The position numbers and the translations under genes are program-made. The notes beneath the pieces are model-generated. The model was not told the origin of the DNA. It ran no database searches and worked only from the letters and a program-made list of their open reading frames with translations. A stretch of DNA of 64,000 nucleotides from Lachnospiraceae bacterium (lineage in GTDB: Bacteria; Bacillota; Clostridia; Lachnospirales; Lachnospiraceae): contig JAFRUR010000036.1 of NCBI GenBank assembly GCA_017438775.1, positions 1 through 64,000 on the forward strand. Direction: 5' to 3'. Position 1 is the stretch's first letter. Every line of letters starts with the position of its first letter. Positions 1 through 8,114 of this stretch are shown here, piece by piece.

Positions 1-136
1 CAGAGGTTTGCCTGCAGCTTCTTTCAGATTTCACCTCGCGATGAACACCCTTGCTGTTCAGCTATACACTTCCCACTACCTGGGCGTGTTCGGGACTTTC
101 ACCCGTTAGAGCGCGCCCATGGCGCGCATACAACAC
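1..136 (-). mobile_element. Group II intron, 5' part only (continues off the left edge)
   Basis: Read on the minus strand, this stretch carries the run GGGTGAAAGTCCCGAAC at about 93-109, followed by GTAGTGGGAAGTGTATAGC and GAGGTGAAATCTGA. From memory these belong to the 5' domain I of bacterial group II introns. The GTG at about 136-134 is a plausible 5' splice boundary because it follows the TTT of a hairpin on the same strand. The reverse transcriptase/maturase would lie left of the window and is not visible. The exact boundary is uncertain because the hairpin arms may extend into the first intron bases. Confidence 0.7.
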
Positions 137-175
137 AAAGGACGGATCCTCCTTCCGAGAAGTCCGTCCTTTGTG
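134..175 (-). terminator. Hairpin terminator of the first polysaccharide operon
   Basis: A perfect 13-base inverted repeat (134-146 with 163-175) encloses a 16-base loop, about 80 bases after the stop of the FGGY kinase gene. On the minus strand the stem ends in CCTTTGTGTTG, so the T-run is short. It is likely the intrinsic terminator of the operon and also the landing site of the adjoining group II intron. Confidence 0.65.
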
Positions 176-254
176 ATGGCCTGCTATTCTTTCCCGAACC
201 CTTTCCGGGAATACGTCGGGGATTTATTACGTTCTGTCCGCGGTCCGGCCCTCC

Positions 255-1802
255 TTACTCCTCCAGTCCCTTCTGGTATGCGTACAGCGCATCGAAGGTG
301 CCCCTGCTCAGGTCGCGGTAGCAGCGGTCCCAGATCTCGTAGACCGGCCTGTAGGACTCGTGGATATCCGCGTTCGGGGTGTAGTGCGTAAGCACGCGGG
401 TCATGTTCTCCGACGCCTCGCGGTAGCTCCCGTACAGGCCGGACGCCACGGCGCAGATGATGGCCGCGCCCAAGGTCGTGGCCTCCTTCGCGGTGATGGT
501 CTCCACCGGGATGCCGTAGATATCGGCCTGCATCTGGTTCCAGAAACTGTTGTTGGACGCCCCGCCGATGACGCGCAGGCTCTTGGCCTCGGGAAGGCCG
601 CCCTCCTGCAGGGTCTCCAGCATCATGCGGTTTTCAAAGCAGATGCCTTCCATGGTGGCGCGGCAGAGATCGTTCCGGTCGCTTCCCAGGGACATGCCGA
701 TGTAGGCGCCGCGGGCCGCGTCGTCATAGTTCGGGCAGGCCGCTCCCTGCAGATACGGCAGGAAGAGGACGCCGTGCGCGCCGGCCGGAGCCGACATCGC
801 CGCGGACGTCATCAGCTTGTGGTCGCCCGGATCCTGCGGGTACAGGATGTTTTCGGCCCACCGGTACGAGGACATGCAGGACGAGGAATGCGTCTCCATC
901 AGGTACCCGCCCGCGGGATGGCCCTGGATCTGGCACAGCCCCTTCGGGTGCCGCACCGGCACCGGGGAGTAGGCGATGACCAGACCGGCCGTGCCCATGC
1001 AGATGGACATGATGTCGGACGTGCCGTAGTTGCCCGCGCCCAGGGCGCCGCAGTTCTGGTCGCCGGAGCCCGCATAGATGGGCGTGCCCGCGAGCAGGCC
1101 GCAGCGGTGCGAAGCCTCTTCGGAGACGGTGCCGATCATCGTGCCGGGATCGACCGCGACCGGGAACTTGCCCGCGTCAAAATCAAAGATCCGGCACAGC
1201 TCGGGATCGAACTTCTGCGTATCGGGATCGGCGAGGAGCCAGAAGCTCAGGTTGTTGTTCTCCTCCCGGTATTCCTCCACGCCGAAGGCGCGCGTCAGGA
1301 TGGCCTGCGGAGTCACGAACTTATACGTTTTCCGGTAGATGTCCTCCCGCAGATGACGGAACCAGAGCGCCTTGAAGCCGAACTGGAACGACCCGAAGGG
1401 CTGGCCGGTCATCCGGTAGAAATCCTCCTGGGTGAGGCCGTTTGCCGCGAGCCTCTCCCGGATCCACGGGTGGACCTGCTCTCCGCGCTGGTCCTGCCAG
1501 AGGACCATGTTGGACAGGAAGGTCCCGTCCTCGGCCACCGGAACGAAGCTGTTGCGCTGGACCGTCACGCAGAGTCCGATGATTTCCCGCGGATCCACCT
1601 GCGCCACCGCGTCCGCGACGGCGCGGAACGTCAGGTCGATCACCGTGCTGGGATCCTGCTCGGCCAGGCCGGAACTCGGGTAAAAGGTCTTCATGGGATA
1701 ATATCCGCCGGAGACGATGGTGCCGTAGGCATCCATGATGCAGCACCGCGTGCCCGTGGTGCCCGCGTCCACCGCGGCGATCAGTTTACGCTTCGTCTCC
1801 AT
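255..1802 (-). CDS. FGGY-family carbohydrate kinase
   Basis: The 515-residue product has the usual FGGY length and both halves of the fold. An N-terminal phosphate-binding motif DAGTTGTR is at residues 12-19, and the C-terminal ATP-site segment GGASNNSFWNQMQAD is near residue 410. Family members phosphorylate sugars or polyols such as xylulose, ribulose, glycerol or erythritol; the substrate cannot be read from the sequence. The ATG overlaps the end of the upstream IspD-like gene by 17 bases and has GAGGGAAG in front of it, so the two are translationally coupled. Sitting last in a locus with an ABC importer, an IspD-like protein and LicD genes, it probably makes the phosphorylated alcohol used for nucleotide activation. 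A purely catabolic role is possible but fits the context less well. Confidence 0.9.
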   Translation of the reverse strand: METKRKLIAAVDAGTTGTRCCIMDAYGTIVSGGYYPMKTFYPSSGLAEQDPSTVIDLTFRAVADAVAQVDPREIIGLCVTVQRNSFVPVAEDGTFLSNMVLWQDQRGEQVHPWIRERLAANGLTQEDFYRMTGQPFGSFQFGFKALWFRHLREDIYRKTYKFVTPQAILTRAFGVEEYREENNNLSFWLLADPDTQKFDPELCRIFDFDAGKFPVAVDPGTMIGTVSEEASHRCGLLAGTPIYAGSGDQNCGALGAGNYGTSDIMSICMGTAGLVIAYSPVPVRHPKGLCQIQGHPAGGYLMETHSSSCMSSYRWAENILYPQDPGDHKLMTSAAMSAPAGAHGVLFLPYLQGAACPNYDDAARGAYIGMSLGSDRNDLCRATMEGICFENRMMLETLQEGGLPEAKSLRVIGGASNNSFWNQMQADIYGIPVETITAKEATTLGAAIICAVASGLYGSYREASENMTRVLTHYTPNADIHESYRPVYEIWDRCYRDLSRGTFDALYAYQKGLEE

Positions 1803-2526
1803 CCGCTTCCCTCTGTTTCTTCTGTTTCATCATCACAAAGGCTTCAAACAGCTCAAGATCCTCTTTTTTGGTGATCTTGATGTTCATCTGGCTGCCCGGG
1901 GACAGGTAGATCGGAATGTTCATGTGGAACATCAGGGTGGTGGTGTAGGGCTTGACCTTCTCGATCAGACCCGTGGCCACCGCCTCCCGGTACAGGTCGC
2001 GGATGAGCCCGTAGCGCACGGAGTGCGGGTTTTTCAGGCACACGATGGAATCCCGGTCGAACCAGGTGTCCGTCATGTCCGGGTGCTCTTCGCTCTTCAT
2101 GCCGGCCAGGGAGTACAGCGGGTACGAGGTGATCGCGTTCCCCTTCTCGCGGGCCACCCGCAGGTTTTCCGTCAGGAAATCCGGATTCAGGAAGGGGGCC
2201 ACGCCCGTGTGGATCGTCACGATGTCGTCGTCCGCGCAGATGCCGGAGAGCCCCTCCACGCCGCAGCGCACGGACTCCGAGAAGGAGGCGCCGCCCTCCA
2301 CGACCCATTTGACCTTGGTCAGGCCGAATTTGCGGCAGATCTCCCACATCGTATCGATGTAGCCCCTGACGCAGACGATCTCGACCGCGTCGATCTCCGG
2401 ATGCTGCTGGAAGATGTCCAGCGTGTACGCGATGACCGGCTTTCCCAGCACCTCCGCAAACTGCTTCGGCACGGGGAGACCGGCACGGATGCCCTTTCCT
2501 CCCGCGAGGATGATGGCGATGTTCAT
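1786..2526 (-). CDS. Divergent IspD/TarI-like nucleotidyltransferase
   Basis: The 246-residue product starts MNIAIILAGGKG and has the nucleotide loop GGKGIRAGLPVPKQF at about residues 8-22. It keeps the C-terminal NIKITKKEDL segment that supplies a substrate-binding lysine in IspD and TarI. The mid-protein motif is HTGVAPF where IspD/TarI enzymes usually have HDxxRPF, so the conserved Asp and Arg are both replaced. It may use an unusual substrate or metal arrangement. The ATG at 2526 is chosen because GAGGAAAG lies just upstream; an in-frame extension to 2604 has no homology-like content. Its overlap with the FGGY kinase suggests it activates the kinase product with CTP. Confidence 0.8.
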   Translation of the reverse strand: MNIAIILAGGKGIRAGLPVPKQFAEVLGKPVIAYTLDIFQQHPEIDAVEIVCVRGYIDTMWEICRKFGLTKVKWVVEGGASFSESVRCGVEGLSGICADDDIVTIHTGVAPFLNPDFLTENLRVAREKGNAITSYPLYSLAGMKSEEHPDMTDTWFDRDSIVCLKNPHSVRYGLIRDLYREAVATGLIEKVKPYTTTLMFHMNIPIYLSPGSQMNIKITKKEDLELFEAFVMMKQKKQREADGDEA

Positions 2527-2619
2527 ATGGCTTTCCTCAGTTTTTTCCTTCCGACGGCACGGCAGGGAAGCGGATTTGCCCGCTCCCCTGCGCGCCGAAA
2601 TCATTCACGAATCTGACGG

Positions 2620-3633
2620 TCAGGGATTCTCCTTGACCACTTCCCTGGCAAGATCGTCGACGATGAAGTCCCTCACGTTGATCTCGTTCTTGATAGCCTC
2701 GATGCCCATCAGGAACGAAACGGTGTCCTGAAGGCTCTCCGTCACGCTGTCTGTAAACTCCAGCGTATAGATGCACTTGGAGCTGGCTTCCTTGAGCAGG
2801 GCCTCGTCCAGGTTGAACACCTCTCCGATCTTGGCCGTATAGTCCTCGGGCTTCTCCTTGAAGGCCTTGGTCGCCTTCCAGTACTGGGCGAGGAACACCT
2901 TCACGATGTCGGGATTGCTGTCCACGAACTCCTTGCGGGCGAACACGATGTTCACGCCGCCGAAACCGACCGCATCGCCGGCGATCAGGTTCTTGACACC
3001 GTCGACCGCATCGATGCGGCTGACGTTGGGCTCCCAGACCACGACCGCGTCCACGTTGCGGTTGATCAGGACCGTCTGCGCCTCACCCATGGAGACGTTG
3101 ACCGCCTCGATGTCCTTGCCGAAATCAAGGCCGCCGCTCGCCAGGGCCTTTTGCAGCATGTTCTGTCCCGTGGAGCCGATCACGACACCGACTTTCTTTC
3201 CCTTGAGATCCGCGACGCTGTTGATTCCGGAATCTTCGAGGACCAGAATCGCAGTGAAGGAGCCGCCCTCTTCCGCGGCGATGTAGACATTCTTCTGTCC
3301 GTTCGCCACCGCGGTCACGGCCGGGACGTCGCCGATCACGCCGATGTCCTGCTGCCCCGCCACAAAGGATTCATTCATGGGCGGGCCGGATTCGAAATCC
3401 GTCCAGACGACGTCGACGCCGATCTCCTTCATCGCCTCGTCCATCCATCCGGTCTGCCGGGCGATGTAGAGCGGGATAAAGGCGCAGGAAGGCTGGATGG
3501 CGATGCGGATCGACCGCTTCTCGGTGCCGCCGGAGGCCGTTGTGCCGGGCGCGTTTCCGCCGCCGCAGGCCGCGAGACAGCCGGCCGTCAGGACCAGAGC
3601 CAGGATCAGAGCCAGAACTTTTGTTTTCTTCAT
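2620..3633 (-). CDS. NitT/TauT-type ABC substrate-binding lipoprotein
   Basis: This 337-residue protein begins with a lipoprotein signal peptide; the likely lipobox is LAAC with Cys23, followed by a Gly-rich linker. The mature part resembles NMT1/SsuA/TauA binding proteins, with IRIAIQPSCAFIPLYIARQTGW followed by GVIGDVPAVTAVANG. Such proteins bind sulfonates, nitrate, pyrimidine precursors or similar small molecules; the ligand here is unknown. The permease and ATPase genes lie directly upstream. The 129 bases between the ATPase stop and this start contain a good RBS (GAGGAGAG) but no promoter I can recognise. Its place inside a capsule-type locus is unusual and suggests import of a glycan decoration precursor. 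Confidence 0.9.
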   Translation of the reverse strand: MKKTKVLALILALVLTAGCLAACGGGNAPGTTASGGTEKRSIRIAIQPSCAFIPLYIARQTGWMDEAMKEIGVDVVWTDFESGPPMNESFVAGQQDIGVIGDVPAVTAVANGQKNVYIAAEEGGSFTAILVLEDSGINSVADLKGKKVGVVIGSTGQNMLQKALASGGLDFGKDIEAVNVSMGEAQTVLINRNVDAVVVWEPNVSRIDAVDGVKNLIAGDAVGFGGVNIVFARKEFVDSNPDIVKVFLAQYWKATKAFKEKPEDYTAKIGEVFNLDEALLKEASSKCIYTLEFTDSVTESLQDTVSFLMGIEAIKNEINVRDFIVDDLAREVVKENP

Positions 3634-3762
3634 TGTATTCTCTCCTCTTCTTTAGAGTGTGAAACCCTGTGTGATGCCGCGTGAAAGATTCGAAGTCCCC
3701 GCTGATTCTGCGCCGCAGGGGAGCCCCTTTCCCGCCGCGGACGCACGGGCCGAAATCCCGCT

Positions 3763-4512
3763 TTACTGCTGCACGAAGAAGCAGTCGTAGACCTGCCGGC
3801 GGACCTCCAGGAAGGCCTCGCTGTTGCGGTCGCGCGGGAAGGGCAGCGTGTTGACCACGATCTCCTTCACCTTGCCGGGGTTCTTGGACATGACCAGAAT
3901 CTTGTCCGAGAGATAGACCGCCTCGTCGATATCGTGCGTGACGAAGATGACCGTCATTCTGCTCTTCTCGCGGATGCGCAGAAGTTCGTTCTGCATGTTG
4001 ATCTTGGTCATGTAGTCCAGTGCGCCGAACGGCTCGTCCATGAAAAGGACCTGGGGCCGGTTGACCAGCGCGCGGGCGATGGAGACGCGCTGCGCCATGC
4101 CGCCCGAAAGTTCGCGGGGCAGGGCCTTTTTGAAATCCGACAGGCCGACCAGCGAGACGTACTCGTCCACCAGCTTGTTCTTCTCTTCCCGGGACATGCC
4201 CTGAAGCGGGAAAGCGACGTTATTGCTCACATTCATCCACTCCAGAAGTCTCGCCTCCTGGAACACCACGCCGCGGGCCTTGTCCGGGCCCTTGACCTCG
4301 GAACCCCCGATCGTGACCGTGCCCTCGTGCACCGGATCGATTCCGGCCATGATGCGCAGCAGGGTGCTCTTGCCGCAGCCGCTCTGGCCGACGATGCAGA
4401 GGAATTCGCCCTGTTCCATGGTGAAGCTGACGTCCTGGATGGCCGTCACCGTGTTTTCGCCCACGAACGTCCTGCTGACGTTATTCACAACGATGTATTC
4501 TTCCGCCATCAT
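3763..4512 (-). CDS. NitT/TauT-type ABC transporter ATP-binding protein
   Basis: The 249-residue ATPase has Walker A GQSGCGKST at residues 42-50, a Q-loop GVVFQEARLLEW, signature LSGGM, Walker B VLFMDEP and the switch histidine in FVTHDIDEA. These match the SsuB/TauB/NrtD group that energises the neighbouring permease. The start ATG at 4512 overlaps the permease stop in an ATGA, so the two are coupled. An in-frame extension upstream would run through the permease gene in another frame and is not credible. Confidence 0.93.
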   Translation of the reverse strand: MMAEEYIVVNNVSRTFVGENTVTAIQDVSFTMEQGEFLCIVGQSGCGKSTLLRIMAGIDPVHEGTVTIGGSEVKGPDKARGVVFQEARLLEWMNVSNNVAFPLQGMSREEKNKLVDEYVSLVGLSDFKKALPRELSGGMAQRVSIARALVNRPQVLFMDEPFGALDYMTKINMQNELLRIREKSRMTVIFVTHDIDEAVYLSDKILVMSKNPGKVKEIVVNTLPFPRDRNSEAFLEVRRQVYDCFFVQQ

Positions 4513-5270
4513 TTCCACCTGATCACTCTCTTTTCGACTGCCATCAGGATGCTGTCCATGATCTTTCCAATGATTCCGATCATCAGCATACCCACGATGA
4601 CGACGTCCGTCTGGCCGAACTGACGGGCGTACATGATCATGTAGCCCAGACCCGTGGAGGAGGCGACCAGCTCGGCCGCGACCACGCACATCCAGCACTG
4701 TCCGAGCCCGACGCGCAGGCCCGTGAAGATGTTCGGAAGGGCGTACGGGATGACCACCCGGAACACGTACTTCAGCTTCGGGACGACCATGGCGTTGGAC
4801 AGTTCCACCAGCTTCGGGTCGATGCGGCGGATGCCGTCCACGACGTTCACCAGGATGGTGAAGAAGCCGCCGATGAAGATCAGAAAGATCTTCCCCTCTT
4901 CCCCGATGCCGAACCACAGGATGACCAGCGGGATCCAGGAGATGGGAGGGATGGGCTTCAAGATCTGGACGATCAGGTCAGTCAGCTTCTTAAAGTGCTT
5001 CGAAAGGCCCATCAGGACGCCCAGAACGACAGCCGACACGGCCGCGATCGCATAGCCCGACAGCACGCGCCGGGAGCTGATCAGGAGATTCTGCTGCAGC
5101 GTTCCTTTTTTGATGAGCGAAAGAAAGGTATCGACGATGGTCGCGGGCGAGGGAAGCGTCAGGGGATTGATGATCCCCGCGTTGGAAGCGATCTGCCAGA
5201 AGGCGATGATCAGGGCCAGCAGCCCCACATATTCCAGCCCGCCCAGAAGTTTTTTGCCGCTTTTTTTCAT
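4509..5270 (-). CDS. NitT/TauT-type ABC transporter permease
   Basis: The 253-residue membrane protein has about six hydrophobic segments and the inner-membrane EAA-like loop near LVELSNAMVVPKLKYVFRVV, followed by the assembly segment IPYALPNIFTGLRVGLG. It matches SsuC/TauC-type permeases in length and pattern. It lies 12 bases after the first of three LicD genes and overlaps the ATPase start. The trio permease-ATPase-binding protein is complete, so this looks like a working importer placed inside a polysaccharide operon. Confidence 0.92.
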   Translation of the reverse strand: MKKSGKKLLGGLEYVGLLALIIAFWQIASNAGIINPLTLPSPATIVDTFLSLIKKGTLQQNLLISSRRVLSGYAIAAVSAVVLGVLMGLSKHFKKLTDLIVQILKPIPPISWIPLVILWFGIGEEGKIFLIFIGGFFTILVNVVDGIRRIDPKLVELSNAMVVPKLKYVFRVVIPYALPNIFTGLRVGLGQCWMCVVAAELVASSTGLGYMIMYARQFGQTDVVIVGMLMIGIIGKIMDSILMAVEKRVIRWK

Positions 5271-5282
5271 AGATTTCGGTCC

Positions 5283-6134
5283 TTACTCTGCGCAGTAGCT
5301 CTTTCCCTTGTATTCCGTGTACGGTCTGTCGGTACTCACAGTCACAAATCTTGCCACCTTCTCGGCCTGGACGTCCGGGATCGGCACTTCCGTATAATCT
5401 CCGTAGCGGAGCGTCAGCCACTCCTTCCAGCCGCAGGGGATCCTGACCTGCATGTCCTCAAACTCCCAGGGGAGCGCCTCGGCAAACCACGCGCGGGAGA
5501 GCACAAGGCGGATCGAACGGCTGCCCGCGAGGACAAAGCAGTCCCTGGTGTCCGCATTCTCATACGCCGTCAGCTTGGCGAGAAGTTCGTCCCGGGTCCG
5601 CACCTTCTTGTGATCCGAAGACGCGAGCAGGATCGAGGAAATGATCTTGAGGGGCAGTTCCTCGGACGAGAGCGGCTCATCCTCCGCCATGGCCTTGTAC
5701 AGCTTCGCGTTGTGGATCTGGCGGCGGCGGTCCTCCGGGTCGTCGGAGAGCCGGATGATGGGCATGATGTTCATGTAGATCCCGTGGTGGATATCCAGAT
5801 TCGCGTCCTCGACCTTGATGAGCGTGGTCCGGCTGTCCCGCAGCCTCGCGTAGATGCGGTTGTACTTCGGATCCGTCTTGTGGGTCTGCAGGAACAGATC
5901 CTCTCCCCACGTCTCCTTCGGGAGCGCGAGCAGCTTCATGTAATCCGGGTACGGCATCACCACGTCGATGGAATCGTCCCAGGGAAGGATCTTATGGCCG
6001 CGCACCGCGCCGATGAGGGAGCCAAAGGCCAGGAACCATGTGAGCTTCTGCTCCTCGCAGACCTGCATGAGTTTGGCGAGAAGGTTCTTTTGGACTTGGT
6101 GGAGTCCGTCGAGGTTGTAATTGATCGTTTCCAT
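5283..6134 (-). CDS. LicD-family phosphotransferase with altered active-site motif
   Basis: LicD proteins are nucleotidyltransferase-fold enzymes that move phosphocholine or polyol phosphate from a CDP-activated donor to a glycan. This one is about 283 residues and has the family opening FGSLIGAVR then PWDDSIDVVM near residues 37-60. The other LicD copies here have WDDDxD; this copy has Ser in the third acidic position. The protein may be inactive, use a different metal arrangement or act on another substrate. The start at 6134 is the first ATG; a TTG 15 bases upstream is an alternative. Confidence 0.85.
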   Translation of the reverse strand: METINYNLDGLHQVQKNLLAKLMQVCEEQKLTWFLAFGSLIGAVRGHKILPWDDSIDVVMPYPDYMKLLALPKETWGEDLFLQTHKTDPKYNRIYARLRDSRTTLIKVEDANLDIHHGIYMNIMPIIRLSDDPEDRRRQIHNAKLYKAMAEDEPLSSEELPLKIISSILLASSDHKKVRTRDELLAKLTAYENADTRDCFVLAGSRSIRLVLSRAWFAEALPWEFEDMQVRIPCGWKEWLTLRYGDYTEVPIPDVQAEKVARFVTVSTDRPYTEYKGKSYCAE

Positions 6135-6182
6135 AGTAGTTTCTTTCAATTCCTCTCCGGGAATGAACTGTTCCGGGATGCT

Positions 6183-7103
6183 TCAGTCAACTTTGTTCGA
6201 TTTTCTGTCCTCGATCACCTGTTTGTACGACCGATCGACGTCAAAAATGAGTTCGCCCATCTTGCCGTGTGTGGTCACGATCCGCTTCGGCACAAGATAA
6301 TCCTCTCCGTACCGTACGGCCAGAACGCGGTCATAGTTGCCCGGTACGGGAAAAACGCCGTCCTCGAACGGGATATATTGAACCGTCGAAAACCATTCCT
6401 TTTTATACCTGTAGATCGTGGCGCCCTTGCGGCGGAACATCAGATTTTCCACCTCGTCCGCATCCACACTGCGGAATATATTTTCCCAAGCCCGATACAC
6501 GCCCGCCGTATCGCCGTATCTGGCCGCAAGGTATCTCTTGCGAATCCGCTGCGCGATGCTGCGAGGAGACAAGCCACGAATCTCCCGCTCGATGGCGACC
6601 ATGTCCCGTTTGCACTGCTGGGAACGGGCAATCTGGCTCTCGACCCTGCTGTCGTCGATTCCGTCCAGAACGAAGATATCGATAAAGATCCCCTGATTGA
6701 AAGGCACGACGTCGATCTCCGTGGGGCGGGCAGCACAGGTTTCGCTGTTTCTCAGCTGCGAGTGCCCGCGCGCATACCGACGATCCGTATACCCCGTCTG
6801 CAGAAAAAACGGATGCTCGAAACAGGCAGGTCCCTGACTGACCAGGATATCATAGTCTTTGCGGAGCATCATCACATCGACGTCGTCGTCCCAAGGGATA
6901 AAGTGCCCGTCTCTGACCGCGCCGATCAAAGAACCGTTTGACAGACAGTACTGCACGCCAAGTTCTCTGCAGACACGGTCAAGTTCGTAGAGCAGATCCA
7001 GTTCGACAGCCCAGACCTCTTTTTTCCACCTCTTGATATAGAAGCCGTATCGCTCCTCTTCCCGAAAGAAGTCGGAATCAAATACGTGTTTTGTTTTTAC
7101 CAT
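6183..7103 (-). CDS. LicD-family phosphotransferase
   Basis: The product is about 306 residues with the intact LicD motif SNGSLIGAVR followed by FIPWDDDVDVMM, near residues 50-75. The C-terminal half keeps the usual LicD pattern ending YGEDYLVPK. It probably transfers a phosphorylated alcohol from a CDP donor to a repeat-unit sugar on the cytoplasmic side. It is the middle of three consecutive LicD genes and differs from both in sequence, so the three probably have separate acceptors or linkage positions. The ATG at 7103 is preferred over the GTG directly before it. Confidence 0.88.
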   Translation of the reverse strand: MVKTKHVFDSDFFREEERYGFYIKRWKKEVWAVELDLLYELDRVCRELGVQYCLSNGSLIGAVRDGHFIPWDDDVDVMMLRKDYDILVSQGPACFEHPFFLQTGYTDRRYARGHSQLRNSETCAARPTEIDVVPFNQGIFIDIFVLDGIDDSRVESQIARSQQCKRDMVAIEREIRGLSPRSIAQRIRKRYLAARYGDTAGVYRAWENIFRSVDADEVENLMFRRKGATIYRYKKEWFSTVQYIPFEDGVFPVPGNYDRVLAVRYGEDYLVPKRIVTTHGKMGELIFDVDRSYKQVIEDRKSNKVD

Positions 7104-7129
7104 CACGCATCCTCAAAACGCATCGCCGC

Positions 7130-8062
7130 TCAGATCTGATCAGCCAAAGAGCACTGATACGCCTCTCCAAGGGACCCGGGAATCGGATCGATGCAGAACA
7201 CCTGACCGTTTCCAAGGTCGGCAAAAATGAAGTTGATGTGAAACCGGTCTTTCTCCGGAGGAAACTGCATATAGGTATCGCCGTAGGCGACCTTCAGAAA
7301 CTGCTCGTAATTCTTCGGGACCGGAATCTCCATATCTTCGAAGCGGCAGGACTGCAGGGGAAAGACGTCCGTACGGGCGAAGTACATATCCGCGTGGTTG
7401 GAGTAATACGAACCGATCCGCGAACCCGCACGGCCGCCCCGAATGGCTTCCAGCTGTTCCCTGTACAGTTTCTTCCAGGGTTCCTTGGAAATCAGTCCAA
7501 CCGTTTTCCGATAGGCCTCTTTTCCGATATTCTTGACAAGCCGTTTTGCCGGGACGTTTTTCAAATTTGAGGGGAGCTTTGCGGCTTTATACCACTTTTT
7601 GCTTTTATGTACGACCTTCCGTATCCGGAGATACTCTTCCTGGTCATCCGGAATGGCGTCAAACACGTAAAGATCGATCATGAGCGACGTCGACCACGGC
7701 CGCTTCGAAACCGGATCGATCCAGTCCCGCACGTCGCGGTAGCTCTGGATCCGCGTGTTTTTCAGGTACACGCGCGGAAAGATCTTGTCATGTCTGGGGT
7801 CGGGATCATCCGGCATCACGAGTTCCACATCGTCTCCCCATGCCTCCTTCGGAAGCGCTGCCAGCCGGTCAAGATCCTCCCGGAGAATGCCGATGTCCAG
7901 ATCGTCGTCCCAGGGAATGTAGCCGTTATGCCGGATCGCTCCGAGCAGGGTCCCGGCAAAAGCAAAATACAAAGCGCCGCTTTTCCTGCACGCTTCGTCA
8001 AAACCGTGAAGCAGACGAAGTCCCGACAACTGAATTTCCCTGATGATCTCTCTGTCAACCAT
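7130..8062 (-). CDS. LicD-family phosphotransferase
   Basis: The 310-residue protein has the canonical LicD block AGTLLGAIRHNGYIPWDDDLDIGI near residues 37-60 and a C-terminal YGDTYMQFPPE segment typical of the family. It belongs to the LicD run between the flippase and the ABC importer. ATG at 8062 is chosen; the longer frame begins with a TTG two codons earlier. All acidic residues expected for catalysis are present, in contrast to the LicD at 5283-6134. Confidence 0.9.
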   Translation of the reverse strand: MVDREIIREIQLSGLRLLHGFDEACRKSGALYFAFAGTLLGAIRHNGYIPWDDDLDIGILREDLDRLAALPKEAWGDDVELVMPDDPDPRHDKIFPRVYLKNTRIQSYRDVRDWIDPVSKRPWSTSLMIDLYVFDAIPDDQEEYLRIRKVVHKSKKWYKAAKLPSNLKNVPAKRLVKNIGKEAYRKTVGLISKEPWKKLYREQLEAIRGGRAGSRIGSYYSNHADMYFARTDVFPLQSCRFEDMEIPVPKNYEQFLKVAYGDTYMQFPPEKDRFHINFIFADLGNGQVFCIDPIPGSLGEAYQCSLADQI

Positions 8063-8114
8063 GATCAAAAACGCCTCCGGGCCGCGGCAGCGGGCGCTGC
8101 CATCGGTCTTCCGA

